Shown: piece by piece, positions 25,301-37,300 of the stretch | How the letters are laid out: every line of letters begins with the position of its first letter | How positions within the stretch are numbered: position 1 is the stretch's first letter | Origin: Acorus gramineus | Lineage: Eukaryota > Streptophyta > Magnoliopsida > Acorales > Acoraceae | Assembly (NCBI GenBank): GCA_030737835.1 | Contig: CM060855.1 | Location: 5,326,478-5,390,477, forward strand | Direction of reading: 5' to 3' | DNA: 64,000 nt | Translations under genes and position numbers: made by a program | The notes under the pieces: generated by a model | Database searches by the model: none | Told to the model about the DNA's origin: nothing | The model's input: only the letters and a program-made list of their open reading frames with translations

Positions 25301-26510
25301 ATGTCATGTGAAGGCTGTGTTGGAGCAGTTAAGAGGGTTCTCAACAAAATGGAGGGTGAGTGGGATTTTACTTGTAGAGCCTGTTTGGTTGGTGGTATTC
25401 CAGGTGGAATCTGATCCAATCCAAGACTACCAGGAACCTATGAAATCCATTTTGTTATTAAATATTTTATAGTGTTAGCATTGTTCATTTTTTATAGTTT
25501 TGATATGGGTACAGATTTAATTTTTTTAGGTATATGCAAGACAACTACTTATGCTATTTATGGTTTTTAATCCAAATTCCTTTACCATTTTCTATGTGCA
25601 AACCAAACTCTGGAAATTAAGTCTGAGTGAGAATCCATTGACGAACCAAACAGTTTAGTGGAATATGGTTTCCTGGTAAAAGGATTATATATATATATAA
25701 AATGACACGACCCAAACGAGGCCTTAAGATATTACTTTTATAAATTTCTTTAGAAACACAAGTTTATAGACATGTTTTGCCCCCTTTATGAATCATATGG
25801 ACTTACCATTCCATCAAAGGACGCTTAGAGCAGGGGATACTGATTGCTTTAGTTAAAGTTATAGCTAACCAGACATGGATCTTCTTTAATTTTTGCTCCA
25901 TCTCACCCATCTTGCACCACCAGCAAAAATAGAGATGGTTTGCGTCTCCTTTCGGCTTTCATCTATCATTTGACTCATTTCATTAAAACTAGTACTGTGC
26001 AACACATGGAAAGGTCAAGGATTGGCCTGCACATAGCCACATATAAGTAATTGATAGATTTGAATGAATTGCATATTGACTGGGCATATTTAATTATATG
26101 GAGATGACATGTATGTCTTCTGCATTGTCGTATCTGTTGAAGTTTGTCTAGAAAGTATTACTGACTGGATTTTGATTATGAATTTTATATTTGAGCGATG
26201 GATATTGGTCCCCTTTAGGTCTTCCGAATTAGTGTACCAGAAAACTATATCACTAAAATCTGTATTTGTATGGCGAATTGTAATTCCCTGCTTATCGATA
26301 TAACTGTGATTGGCCTCAGGTGTGGAGTCATACGATGTCGACATAAAGGAGCAGAAAGTGACGGTGATAGGCAATGTACAGCCGGAGGCAGTTCTGCAGA
26401 CTGTCTCCAAGACAGGCAAGAAGACCGCATTCTGGGAAGCAGAGCCTGAAACAAAAGAAGCTCCCGCTGAAGCAACCGCCACTCCCGCTGAAGCTACTGC
26501 CACTGCATAA
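22337..26510 (+). CDS. CCH: Copper chaperone, CCH/ATX1 type
   Basis: Three exons, 22337-22345 (only Met-Ala-Gln), 25280-25355 and 26320-26510, giving 91 residues. The protein begins [20 protein letters not shown]; the Cu(I)-binding MSCEGC motif is at residues 11-16 and the conserved lysine-rich loop KTGKKTAFW near 66-74. This matches the heavy-metal-associated domain of Arabidopsis CCH, which carries Cu(I) to P-type ATPases. After the domain comes a short C-terminal tail (about residues 75-91) made of Ala/Pro/Glu/Thr repeats, as in plant CCH but shorter; there is no CaaX motif, so it is not an isoprenylated HIPP. The MAQ micro-exon and the GT-AG phases all agree. Intron 1 (2.9 kb) holds a tandem repeat array, intron 2 a probable MITE. 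Confidence 0.95.
22755..24115. repeat. Higher-order tandem repeat in CCH intron 1
   Basis: Seven copies of a core beginning near GGTTATTTTAGTACCCAG start at about 22815, 22999, 23158, 23386, 23545, 23773 and 23932. Spacings are 184, 159, 228, 159, 228 and 159, so units of 159 and 228 alternate as a 387-bp higher-order unit. Copies are nearly identical, which indicates recent unequal exchange. Because 159, 228 and 387 are all multiples of 3, a long minus-strand frame stays open across it. Confidence 0.95.
25377..25724. mobile_element. Probable MITE in CCH intron 2
   Basis: Starts GAGCCTGTTTGGTTGG and ends ACCCAAACGAGGCC, inverted ends of Tourist style, with GTA on the left and TTA on the right. 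Internal sequence resembles about 44850-45130, so at least two copies exist in the window. Confidence 0.5.
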
Positions 26511-26572
26511 GACCTAATACACATGTTACCACCTCAATCACTTTGATCAATTAGTGGAGGTGAGACTGGTCT

Positions 26573-27745
26573 GTCTAATTCTATCAGATGTATTGTAATA
26601 GACTTGCAATCTATCACATATTGCTACCTACAGTCGAAAATAAGTAAATACCCTACCTCGATTTCGCTTTTGTTTAGTGTTGCTGTTCTCTGATGATGTA
26701 CTTGATCAGAATCTGAAACTCGATATAAAATGACTTTTGGATAATGTAGCTTTTGATTTAATAGTGGTTGGATTTGATTTATCACATGAGAATCAGATTG
26801 TCGGTCACTCTGGAATGCCTTCCAGCGTTGCAGACAATGATAGAGCATCCTTTTCAAATGAAATGGAGAAAAATTCAGATGCCATTGCAGGTGTTAGACA
26901 GCATTTCAATTGCACACAATAATATTTATATGCCCCTCTCTGTCTCCTGTACAGCATTTCAATTGCACACAATAATATTTATATGCCCCTCTCTGTCTCC
27001 TGTACTTTTATATCACTGTACATGGCTTATGCAATTGAGATGAATAAGAATCTTATCCCATGATTGTGAAGGGTTTATTGTTTTGTGCTAAAAATTGCAA
27101 TTTTGAGTTTATGAAGTATTCATTGAACATGTCTTTATTGTTATAACTGAAATATATTTTCAAGTGCACCTAACATGTCACACTGTCCCCCACTATTATG
27201 TGCTACATATAATTTGATTAGATTCCATTGAAAGGTTATATGTGGAAAGTGAAGATTGCACATGGGGCTGTAAAGGGGACTATAGGTAACATTACCCATA
27301 ATATTTTTATTAGGCAAGGGACTTTAAAACACTAAAATTCTGTTTTGTTATCAAGTTTTCAGATCTAAATCTTATTGATCTATGTTAAATCTGAATTTGA
27401 TGTGTGAGATATTGAGATTATGTTCTAATGCTTTGGTTAGAAAAAATGTCGCATAGAGTTCCAAAGATGTAGATCTAAAAATAAATTGAAAATACAATCG
27501 TATAAAGAGAGGGAAATTGTTAAGCAACAATCAATTAATTATTCATACAATTCTTACACTGTTCTAACAAAATATATATACATTTAAATGGAAGTGAATA
27601 TAACTATTCTTTTTAAGAAATCATAAATTAAGATAAATCTAAAACATACTAGGTTAAGAGAGTGTGAGTTGCAAATGAGAGTGTAAGAATGATTTGAGTC
27701 ACAACAAGGGAAAGGGGCATAAAAATTTCATTATAGTGGTTGGAT
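26573..27745. repeat. Copy A of a duplicated CCH 3' flank
   Basis: Covers the CCH 3' UTR and downstream sequence and is repeated at 28849-30362. A matching stretch also lies upstream of exon 3 (about 26024-26172 against 28086-28219). Copy A has a private 53-bp tandem doubling (26900-26952 and 26953-27005). It keeps the empty sites of two MITEs present in copy B. Confidence 0.9.
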
Positions 27746-28221
27746 TTGATTTAAGTTTATTTGATTTGTGTCAAAGGAAAAGTGATGGAAAGTGAAAAAA
27801 TTTCTTTTAATCATCTAAAAATCTAGTGTTTGTGTCAAACTATGGAAAGAAAATAAAATTTCAACATTTTCCCTCTCTTATATTTTGTTTTAGTAGAAAA
27901 AATGAAAAAAAAAAATCCCTTCCCCATAGATGAGAATTTGATAGAAAATGATGAAAATTTTTTCCATCACATACACAAATACCATGAAAGTTGATTAAAA
28001 AAAAATTTTTTTACTTTTCACCATTTTTCCTTTAACCCAAATTCTAAACACCATCAAAGTGAGAATTTGAGGTAAATCATTGTTTTGGCCTGCACCTACG
28101 AATAATTTATAGTTTTGAATGAATGGCATATTCACTGTGTTCATATATATTATAATAAGTATATATATGTATATGGCATTTAGGTCTTCTGCATTATGTT
28201 TAGAAAGTATTATGGACCGGA

Positions 28222-28848
28222 GGTAAGCATAGGCAACGGGCCAAGGTGGGCAATGAAAACAGGGCCCAAGCCCGCGGGAGCCGGAGTAAAAAAAAAACAG
28301 GCACAGGCCCTACCCACAGGCCTGGGCCTGAACGGGCGTAGGCTTGGGTCAAATGTCGATCTTAAAACCCATAAAAAAAATTATTTGAGTGCTGATACAC
28401 ACAGTCCATTTTACAGTTTGTTCTGCAGCCCCATACGCTATAATAACGTATTATATACTACACTATGAGATCTTATAATAGTATATGATCTAATTTTTTT
28501 TTTCATTTTTTTACCGTAAAAAAAATATACTAATGTATCTCATTATATATTTCATTTCATATAACAACATGCACTTCAAATAGTGAATGCATGATTTAAA
28601 AAAAAAAAAGGATGAACTGCAATTGGAACTGCAACCGAGGTTGTGCATGTGTGTATCTTTTTTCAAACCATTGTTGGGGCTTTTCACAGGCCTAAAGACC
28701 GGGCTCGTGGGCGGCCTATGGACCAGCCAGAACGGGCTTGATGCAGGTGGGCCTATGGGCCAGGCCTGTGCCTCAAAGTGGGGGCCCGAGTCTGGCCCGT
28801 CTCCTGAACTGGCCGGGCCGGGTTTATGCCCTACGGGCCCGGGCATGT
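28222..28848. mobile_element. GC-rich insertion in copy B, probably hAT-related with nested MITE
   Basis: The outer parts are made of GGGCC/CCCGG motifs (left CAACGGGCC, right GGGCCCGGGCATGTATA). The inner part (about 28389-28660) has the GATACACACAGTC motif of the Mutator-like MITE family and is AT-rich. No clear duplication could be read, so borders are approximate. Confidence 0.45.
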
Positions 28849-29481
28849 ATAATTCTACCAGATGTATTGTAATAGACTTGCAATCTATCACATATTGGGA
28901 CCTACAGTCGAAAATAAGTAAATACCCTACTTGGATTTGGCTTTTGTTTAGTCTTCCTGTAGTTCTCTGATGGAGTACTTGATCAGAATCAGAAACTTGA
29001 TATAAAGTGATGTGAATGTTTTACACTTTTGGATAATGTAGCTTTTGATTTAATAGTGGTTGGATTTGATTTGAGTTATCACATGAGAATGTGCACTCTG
29101 GAATGCCTTCCAGCGTAGCAGACAATGATAGAACATCCTTTATTAGATGAAAATGGAGAAAAATCAGATGCCATTTCAGATGTTAGACAGCATTTTAATT
29201 GCACACAAGAATATTTATATGCCTGTTCTGTGTGTCTCCCATGCTTTTATATCACTGTGTATAGCTTATGTAATTGAGATGAATAAGAATCTTATCCTAT
29301 GAATGTGAAGGGTTTCTGAAGTCCCTCATTCAGTATTCATTGAGCATGTCTTTACTGTTATAATTGGAATATTTTCAAGTGCGGCCAACATGTCACACTT
29401 TCCCCCACTTTTATTTGTGCTAATTATAACTTGATTAGATTCCATTGAAAGGCTATATTTGAAAGGTTATATTTAGAAATT

Positions 29482-29723
29482 GAGAGTTGTTACTTACAGT
29501 CCCAAATGCAATCTTATATATCTTGTTAGTCATCCAGCGAAGTATATACCTTGATAAAAAATTTAAACATTTGTTAAAAATGTTTTATTCAATTCGAAAT
29601 ACATTGATATACATTTTATATCAAAGCATATAACTCATTAGACAAAGTTTATTATTTTTATAACATTAAAACATATGCCGACTCTCTGTGTGATTATACA
29701 CCGGGTTGTCCCTAACATTTTTC
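29482..29723. mobile_element. Mutator-like MITE in copy B
   Basis: A 242-bp insert starting GAGAGTTGTTACTTACAGTC and flanked by TTAGAAATT (29473-29481) and TAAGAAATT (29724-29732), 8 of 9 identical. Copy A (near 27240-27265) lacks the insert. The right end is poorly conserved. Confidence 0.75.
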
Positions 29724-30105
29724 TAAGAAATTTGGAAATGCATGTGGGGCTGTAACTAGAGCTACGGGTAACATTATTCATAATATTTTTATTAGAATAG
29801 ATATTCTTTACATCCGTCCAAAGTTACAGACATTCTAATTCTTTGGTCAGAAAAAATGTCAGCTAGAGTTTCAAAGATATAGATCTAAAAAATAAGTGAT
29901 GATACAATTGTATATAGAGAGGAAAGGGGAGATAATAACAGAGGGAAAGTGTTAAAGTGACAATCAATTAATCATTCATAAAGTTCTTATACTTACCTAA
30001 TTATTAACTGCATGAAAACTTTAAAAATAACCATTTACGAAAGTTAAGCTACTATATTCTACGTTTAAGATAAAATGTGAGATACAAATGAAATGTAAGA
30101 ATGAT

Positions 30106-30312
30106 GAGTGTTGATACACGCAGTTTGTTTTTATAGTCTGTTTTACCGTCCATATGTCATTTTTCACCATAAAAAAAATATGTCAATATATTTTAATATA
30201 TACTTTATTTTATATTATAGTATATATTTTAAATAATGAGTATATAATTTTATATATATAAAAATGATGGATTGTAGTTGGGGCACTACTAAGGCTACCG
30301 GTATATTTTCGC
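30106..30312. mobile_element. Mutator-like MITE in copy B with empty site in copy A
   Basis: A 207-bp insert starting GAGTGTTGATACACGCAG. A perfect 9-bp duplication AAGAATGAT lies at 30097-30105 and 30313-30321. Copy A has a single AAGAATGAT at about 27686-27694 in matching context, which is the empty site. Confidence 0.9.
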
Positions 30313-30652
30313 AAGAATGATTGATGGACAAATAAAAAGTAGGCATAAAAGTTTCATTATAAATGATGAAAAATTGTCAACATAATAAGTTGTTTGACCA
30401 TAATGACCAAAACAATAATGTCTCAAATAAGGCAAGAATTGTCTCAAGAAAGCTTGTCTTATTCACAGAACATATGCCTCCCCACCCAAGTTTATCCCCA
30501 ACATCATATCATTGTCCTTTCCCCATAATATTAATGTTCACCTTGATAAGTATTGTATCAATAAAATATCACATATTCTTCGGCCATTCTTTTATATCAT
30601 TGATTCCCAACCTCACATGAAGAAGGTCAATAATATAGCGATATTAATATTA

Positions 30653-32276
30653 GGACACATCTACTTCCATCAATCATTTATCTAATAACATCAATTAAAA
30701 AATAAAAAATAATATTTATAAATTTAATTTAAACATCATTAATCTCACCAACCATTCGATGGTTGATTCGTCAACCTTTCTTTAACAATCAATAATTGAT
30801 TTGTCAACCTTTATTTAATAAATTTAACAATCACTCTGTCAACCTTCTTTTACAATTTTCAACAATGTTTTTGTCAACCTTCCTTTATAAACTTTATTAG
30901 AAGCTCTGTCAACCTTCCTTTACAACCTTGACAAAAATTCTGTCAATTTTTCTTTACAACCTTCGACCTTAGAAAACCTAAGACACATTTGCACTGAATA
31001 TTTTTTTGAACCTAAGACACAGTTCAACAGTATTGAACTTAATATTTTTTCAAAAGAAAACCTAAGACACATTTGACCACATTCAACATTAAATATAAAA
31101 TAAAATCATCAATTGTTTATGGCTTTATGAGGATTGGGTTAATGGGTATGGTTATTAAGTTATAAGATTTAAAAAACAAACTCACGAAGTGAGGATTTTG
31201 GGATAGATGGAGTTTTTAGAAAAATGTCTATTTAATGTGGGATTTTGGTTTTAGATTAGAGTATGTGGATTTGATTAATTGGTTTTGATTTTCTGCAATA
31301 GTTTGTATGCAAATACATGGAGGTTGAAACAATTATTACCCCGTTTGGGTAACGAGTTAAGCTCGGATAAGGGTGGTATAAGAATGGATAGGGAAAATGG
31401 TTGTTTGTTTACAGAGTATAACTTGGTATTACTAAACCAGTTTAAACGAGTATAAGAGAGTATAACAATTCTAAGTGTAACCCCTAAGATAAGCTATACT
31501 CAGTTTATCTATTCCCATGGGCCCACACGTCAAATCAACTTTTTATACCTTATCACATCAAATCACCTATCAACACCTCTTATACATCAAAGGGCCCACA
31601 TGTCAAATCAATTTTTTACACTTTATTTATATTTTATTCTTTATCAACCAAACAACTCAACATTTATTCTTATGTTTTCCAATGAGAATAATAAAAAACA
31701 CAACCAAACATAAAATCTCATATTCCTGTAGAATTGTTATCTATTCTGGTATAGTTATCTATCCAGAATAATTCAATTCCTCAATCCAAACGGGGGGTTA
31801 GTTGTTGCTTCTGGTTCAACTATTTTTATTAGTAGTCATGCGATGATTGTAATGTAAATGTTGAATGTAATGTGAATGTGTTGATATTTTGATGTACATT
31901 GAATATTGAATGTGGTCAAATGTGTCTCAAGTTTTTTTTTGAAAAAATATTCAGTTCGACACTGCGAATGTCGAACAATCCCTCCCAGGTCGACAAACTT
32001 ACTGTTAAAAGTTGTAAATGAAGATTGACAAAGTTGCTGTCGAAGTTTGTAAAGGAAGGTTGATAGGGAGACTGTTGAATGTTGTAAAGTAAAGTTGACA
32101 AAGTGATTGTCGAATTTATTAAATAAAGGTTGACAAATCGACTTTCGATTGTTATACAGAAATGTTGACAGGTCAACCGTTGAATGGTTTTGTGAGATTA
32201 GTAATATTCAAATCAAATTTATATGTGTTATTTGTTTTTTTTGTTGGTGTTATTGTGTGAGGGGATAGACATGCCC
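30653..32276. mobile_element. Long-TIR Mutator-like element (non-autonomous)
   Basis: A 1624-bp element with terminal inverted repeats of about 400 bases (left 30653-31090, right 31910-32276), ends GGACACATCTACTTCC and, reversed, GGGCATGTCTATCCCC. A perfect 9-bp duplication TTAATATTA is at 30644-30652 and 32277-32285. Within each arm is a worn array around CTGTCAACCTTCCTTTACAA. No transposase frame. A Tourist-like element is nested at 31339-31797. Confidence 0.88.
31339..31797. mobile_element. Tourist-like MITE nested in the long-TIR element
   Basis: Starts CCCCGTTTGGGTAACGAG; the right end reversed is CCCCCCGTTTGGATTGAG. TTA duplications sit at 31336-31338 and 31798-31800. Being inside the Mutator-like element, it is the younger insertion. 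Confidence 0.82.
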
Positions 32277-32292
32277 TTAATATTATACAAAA

Positions 32293-32807
32293 GGGAAAAA
32301 TCCATATAACCCCTATAAACTGGCTGAAATCTATATAACCTCCTGACTTTCCTTAAAATTCATATAACCCCTCAAAACATCTAGTAAATCCAAATAATCA
32401 TTTGAATAAAATTTACGCTTACAGATGATGAATATTTTGTGAATATTATGTTTAGTTAACCCTAGTAGAAAAAATAGTATATCAAAAAACCCTACAAGGT
32501 ATTAAAAATGTAAAAAATCTTTTATAAATGATAATTTTATCCCTCTAGATAGAGTTTTATAATATATCCAGAGAAGGTAAAATCGTCATTTTTATAGGAT
32601 TTTTCACATTTTTAATACATTATAATGATTTTTTAGTATATTGTGTTTTCAATCAGGATTAACCAAATGAAATATTCGTAAAATATATTTATTCAGGGGG
32701 GTTATTCAGATTTACTAGGTGTTTTGAGGGAGTTATATGGATTTTAAAAAAAATGAAAGACTATATAGATTTCAGTCAGATTTCAAGAGACTATATGGAC
32801 TGTTCTC
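32293..32807. mobile_element. Mutator-like MITE with about 150-base inverted arms
   Basis: The left end GGGAAAAATCCAT and the right end, reversed, GAGAACAGTCCAT continue inward as inverted arms rich in CCATATAACCCC. Flanks are TATACAAAA (32284-32292) and TGTACAAAA (32808-32816), 8 of 9 identical. It abuts the previous element, sharing its target region. Confidence 0.82.
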
Positions 32808-32816
32808 TGTACAAAA

Positions 32817-33499
32817 AATATGATTCCATCCCACATTGAACACCTATTCATTATTTGAGTTATCTCTGGATCTTGGTATATAATTCACATTTTAAAATTT
32901 ATTATCTCCTAATTTATAATTATGGCCATTGACCGATCTGTATACAGCAAGATTCGTGGATTAATAATCAAACATATTAATTCAAATGTAACTATATTAC
33001 TTTTACATATATACTCCATGTTTTGTCTCCAAAATCATATAATATTTTTCTTTGGGTCTACTTTGATGAGGCCATAAGCGCACACAGTCTATCTAGGGTT
33101 AAACCAGACCTGCTTAACTAATTTACAATGAATATGTATTATTTGTTCAAAAATATTAAAATCAATTAGGAAAACATAAGTGTATTCACAATTTTCAATT
33201 TTATGGTGTATAAACACTAGCTATGCATATAGATTATAAAATTCTGTATCTGTAGTTGGATTTATATTTACATTTTTTTACCAACTTTAGCATCAGTTTT
33301 TATCTAATATAATATTTTCAAATATAATAATAAATCAATTATTAATAAATAAAATAAAATGAATTAGTGATGAGCACATCAATCACTCCCCAAACTTAGT
33401 TAACAGAGCCAATCATAAATGTTTATTTAATTTTATTTCATTTTCAATTAAAAAAAAAATGTCAAAGCACCCCTATCTTTCAATACTACCCCTAACAAT
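32817..33499. other. Intergenic, no gene seen
   Basis: AT-rich, without recognisable genes or clear elements. Confidence 0.5.
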
Positions 33500-33984
33500 T
33501 AGGCTTGTCAATCGAATACGGATCGGATAGACCCATGTCCAAATTGAATATCCAAAAAAATATCCGTATCCGATATCCGACAGATATTCCAAAACCCATA
33601 TTCGTATCCGATCTGAAAATTCAGATACGGATTTGAATAATATCCAAAATATCCGAACCAGATTAAAATATAAAAAATTTATAAAATCTTAAGTCCTAAC
33701 ATGGTTAAATAGGTATCTACTAAAGACATAAAAACGCAAATCTTAATATAGTTAAATAAGTATTCAACATGGTTAAATAGGTTTGTGTTTTGTCCTACAT
33801 CATGAGCCATTGAATTTTCATCTAAGGGTTGAAACTAATTCTAACATATATAAATAAAATAACAGTTCGGATATATATGCTATATCCGATCTAATCTAAA
33901 AATTTTCAGATACAAATTATTTAGTTTGAATACATATACGAATTTTCAGATATCAGATATTTTCTCCAATAATTGAAAGGCTTA
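33500..33984. mobile_element. hAT MITE, TAGGCTTGTCAATCG family
   Basis: The left end TAGGCTTGTCAATCGA and the right end, reversed, TAAGCCTTTCAATTAT; interior GGATA/TATCC motifs as in 19185-19715. The flanks CTAACAAT and CTTCCAAT match at 6 of 8, so this copy is older. Confidence 0.78.
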
Positions 33985-34311
33985 CTTCCAATCATGCAAT
34001 CCTCAACACATCAACTCACGCAGACATGCTTGTTATTATCAAATAATATGAGGGTTATTTTTGTCAATATAAAATCCACTCACTCCAATTTTTGGCGCAC
34101 TTAATTTAAAAAATATAATAAATCTTTCAAAAGAGAATCTGAGATCCAAAAAAACAAAAAATAATAAATAAATAAAAAGAAAGGCAAAACATTTTTGTTT
34201 TTGTTTTTTTTTGGGTTTCTATAGACATACAAATCTATAAACAGACATGCCCGTCGTTGTTTCTCTCTCTTAGGGTTTCATCTCGGATCGTCCGATCGAT
34301 TGAGAGGATCC

Positions 34312-37300
34312 ATGGCGACTGGAGGTCTGAAGGATCAGCTCGATGTGCTCGTCAATTCGATGCACCGGGAGGTAATGGTTTCTTCAGAGATTGAATTTTT
34401 CGTTTTTTGGGGGTTCCCAGGTTTTTTTAGGGTCTTCGATTGGGTTCTGTTGGTTCTTTTGGGGGGATGAAGTGAAAGTACATTAAAAGGGTTCCTTTTT
34501 ATCATATCAAGATTCGATTTTTATCAGTGTTTTATTTGTTGTGGAGATATATTAGTTTCTTTTTTAGTGAAAGAATTTTCAGGTTTTTTGTGTTTTTTTG
34601 AATTATTTGGGTTTTGTTGCTTTTGTGGAACTGGGTTTTTTTTTAGGAATCTTTAATGGCTGTTCTGTTGGTTCTTCTGTAGAGCTGTGAATGAGCACGA
34701 AGGGTTCCTTTTTATCATCTCAAATTTTAATTTTTATTAGTGTTTTTTTTGTTGCTTCTGTGGAATTGGGTTTCTTGAGGAATCTTTAATGGCTGTTCTG
34801 TTATTTCTTCTGTAGAGCTGAAATGGATGAACAGTTCAAAGGTGTTTTTTTCTGATATTAAATTTTGATTTTTATCAGTGTTTTAGTTGTTGTAATTTTA
34901 TTTTTTATTTTTTTGAGTGAAAGAAATGTGAATGTTTGTATGTTTCTGTTGAATTACTTGGTTTTTGTTGCTTTTGTGGAATTTTTTTTAAGGAAATTTT
35001 TAATGATTGTTCTGTTGGTTATTCTGTTTTTTTTTTTTTTTAAGCACAATGGGTTCCTTTTATCATATCAAATTTTGATTTTTATCAGTGTTCAGAAATA
35101 TATTTTTTTAGAGAAGAATGTCAGCATTTGTATCTTTTTGTTGAATTATTTGGTTTTTGTTGTTTTTGGGGAAACCATTAATGGCTGTTCTTTTGGTTCT
35201 CCTGTGGAGCTGAAGTGAATGAACACTTGAAATGATTCCTTTTATCATACTCAAATTTTGATTTTTCTCAGTGTCTTATTTATTGTGGAAATATAAATTT
35301 TTTAGAGTGAAAGAAATGTGTGCCTGTATCTATTTGTTGCTTTTTTGGGATTGGTTTATTGAGGAAACTTTAATGGCTGTTTCCAATTGGTTCTTTGGCA
35401 GAGCTGAAGTGAAAGAACACTAAAAAGGTTTTTTTGTTTTGTCATCTGAGATTGTGATTTTTTATCACTGTTTTATTTGTTATGAATATATAAATTTTTT
35501 GAGGTAACAAAATGTCTGTGTTTTTTATTTTATTTTTTGGGCTTAGTCTGGGATTGGATTTTGTGAGGAACCTTTAATGGCTGTTCTGTTGGTTCTTCTG
35601 TAGAACAGAGCTGAAGTGAAAGAACACTTAGTTTCTGTTGTAATATTAAATGGAATATTTAAAGGAGCTAAAGATTTAGTTTCCATTAATTATTGTAGGG
35701 TGTGTTGGACGAACAATTCATGCAACTTCAAATGCTACAAGACTCGAGCAACCCAGGTTTTGTGGCAGAGGTGATCGCGCTGTTCTGCGAGGACTCAGAA
35801 AGGATATTAGCTGAGCTGGGGAAATCCCTGTGTGTTTCTTAGAGGGGGACTGAATTTGTGTGTTCTGGTGGTAATATGGTATTCTGGTATTAGATCTGAT
35901 GATTTATTTATTTTTGGATTCTGTGAGGCGCAGGGATCAAGTGGTCATTGATTTCCCAAGGGTGGATGCATATGTTCACCAGCTGAAGGGTAGTAGCTCA
36001 AGGTAATCTTTTTGGGTCATTCATCTCTGAGAGCATCAAGGGATGGCCATTTGTTGGTTTTTATATGTTGTTTGAGACATTCAGGCTATCATTTGTGTGG
36101 AAAGTACATTTATCTATATCGTGTATGATCCCATAATATTGATTTTTTTCCAGAAATGTATAGGTTATGATAGAATTCCTCCACTTCGCACAATATTTTA
36201 TTGCACTTCCTTAACAATCTGTTTAGCTCACTGGAACTATTTGAGATTAATGTTCTCTCTCTTTTTTTCTAACTTCTGCAGTGTAGGTGCCCAGCATGTG
36301 AAGCTAGCGTGCATTCAATTTCGTCAGTTCTGCGAGGAAAATGACAAAGAAGGGTAAGTGTTCTATGGTAGAGTCATATTGTCATGATGGTGTGTACTTG
36401 GTTTATGAATCATATTGTATGAGTGTTCAAGCAGAAGTAGATTCGGACTAGCTTGGATATAGGAACTAAAAATTGGAAGTCCAACAGCCCAGTTATTCCC
36501 AATTCCATAGAAAAACAACAACAACCACCCAGTTATTCATTTGCATGCACATGCACTACGTAAACAGGCGTAAAGTATGCTCAAATTGTTTTGGTATTTG
36601 TTCCTTAACATGTTTTATTAATTGGGGTGTCATCCATGCAGATTTTGCATCTTTCTTTTATTTCTTCATTAACTTCATATTCCTTAAATTATATGAAAAA
36701 ATTTTGGATGATACCCCTCGTGTGTGGCTACATTTCTTTTTATAAATATTATGCAAAGTTGAATTTTGTTGTATTTGGTCTGCCCATAGCTCCTCCAGTT
36801 CTTCTTTCAAACTCTTTAATTTATATATGCAATGCATTCTTGCCATGTGCTTTGGTGCATCACATGGTATCATACTGGTGGTTATGCAGTAATACTTGTA
36901 TTTTAAACTCATTCGAGAATTTCATGGTATTAGTTGATCATGGCTATGTATCTCTTATGATGTGTTCTTCCTATAAGCAACCAATTGTCAAGCTCAACCC
37001 ACTCTTCATAAAAATATTTTGGTGAATCCAACCACTAAATTTAATGACTACGCTTTAAGTTCCAAATCTCTTTTTAAGTACAATATGTGAAACCAAATAC
37101 ATATAATGAATTTATCATTTTTTTAATGGTGAGTAACTGTTTCTATTTCTCTGGTTAAATCTCCTTCTCCATTGAGCAGAAGAAAGACTCGAACTCAAGA
37201 CCACTCGATGAAGAGTGGGTACCTCTATCAACCTGCCAAGATGTGGTTTGGTATAAGCTTATCATTGATAATTGACAATTGTGAAATTGTTGCCTCATTG

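Larger units (their letters stand above)
28086..30362. repeat. Copy B of the CCH 3' segment, last exon replaced
   Basis: 28086-28219 matches intron 2 of CCH and 28849-30362 matches its 3' UTR and flank, but CCH exon 3 is missing and the space is filled by unrelated GC-rich sequence. Two Mutator-like MITEs were inserted later. It is therefore a partial, non-coding gene duplication. Confidence 0.88.

Noticed and set aside
34865-35218. 117-codon Phe/Leu-rich frame
   Set aside because: It lies in T-rich tandem repeats of AHP intron 1 and crosses no splice signals of its own.
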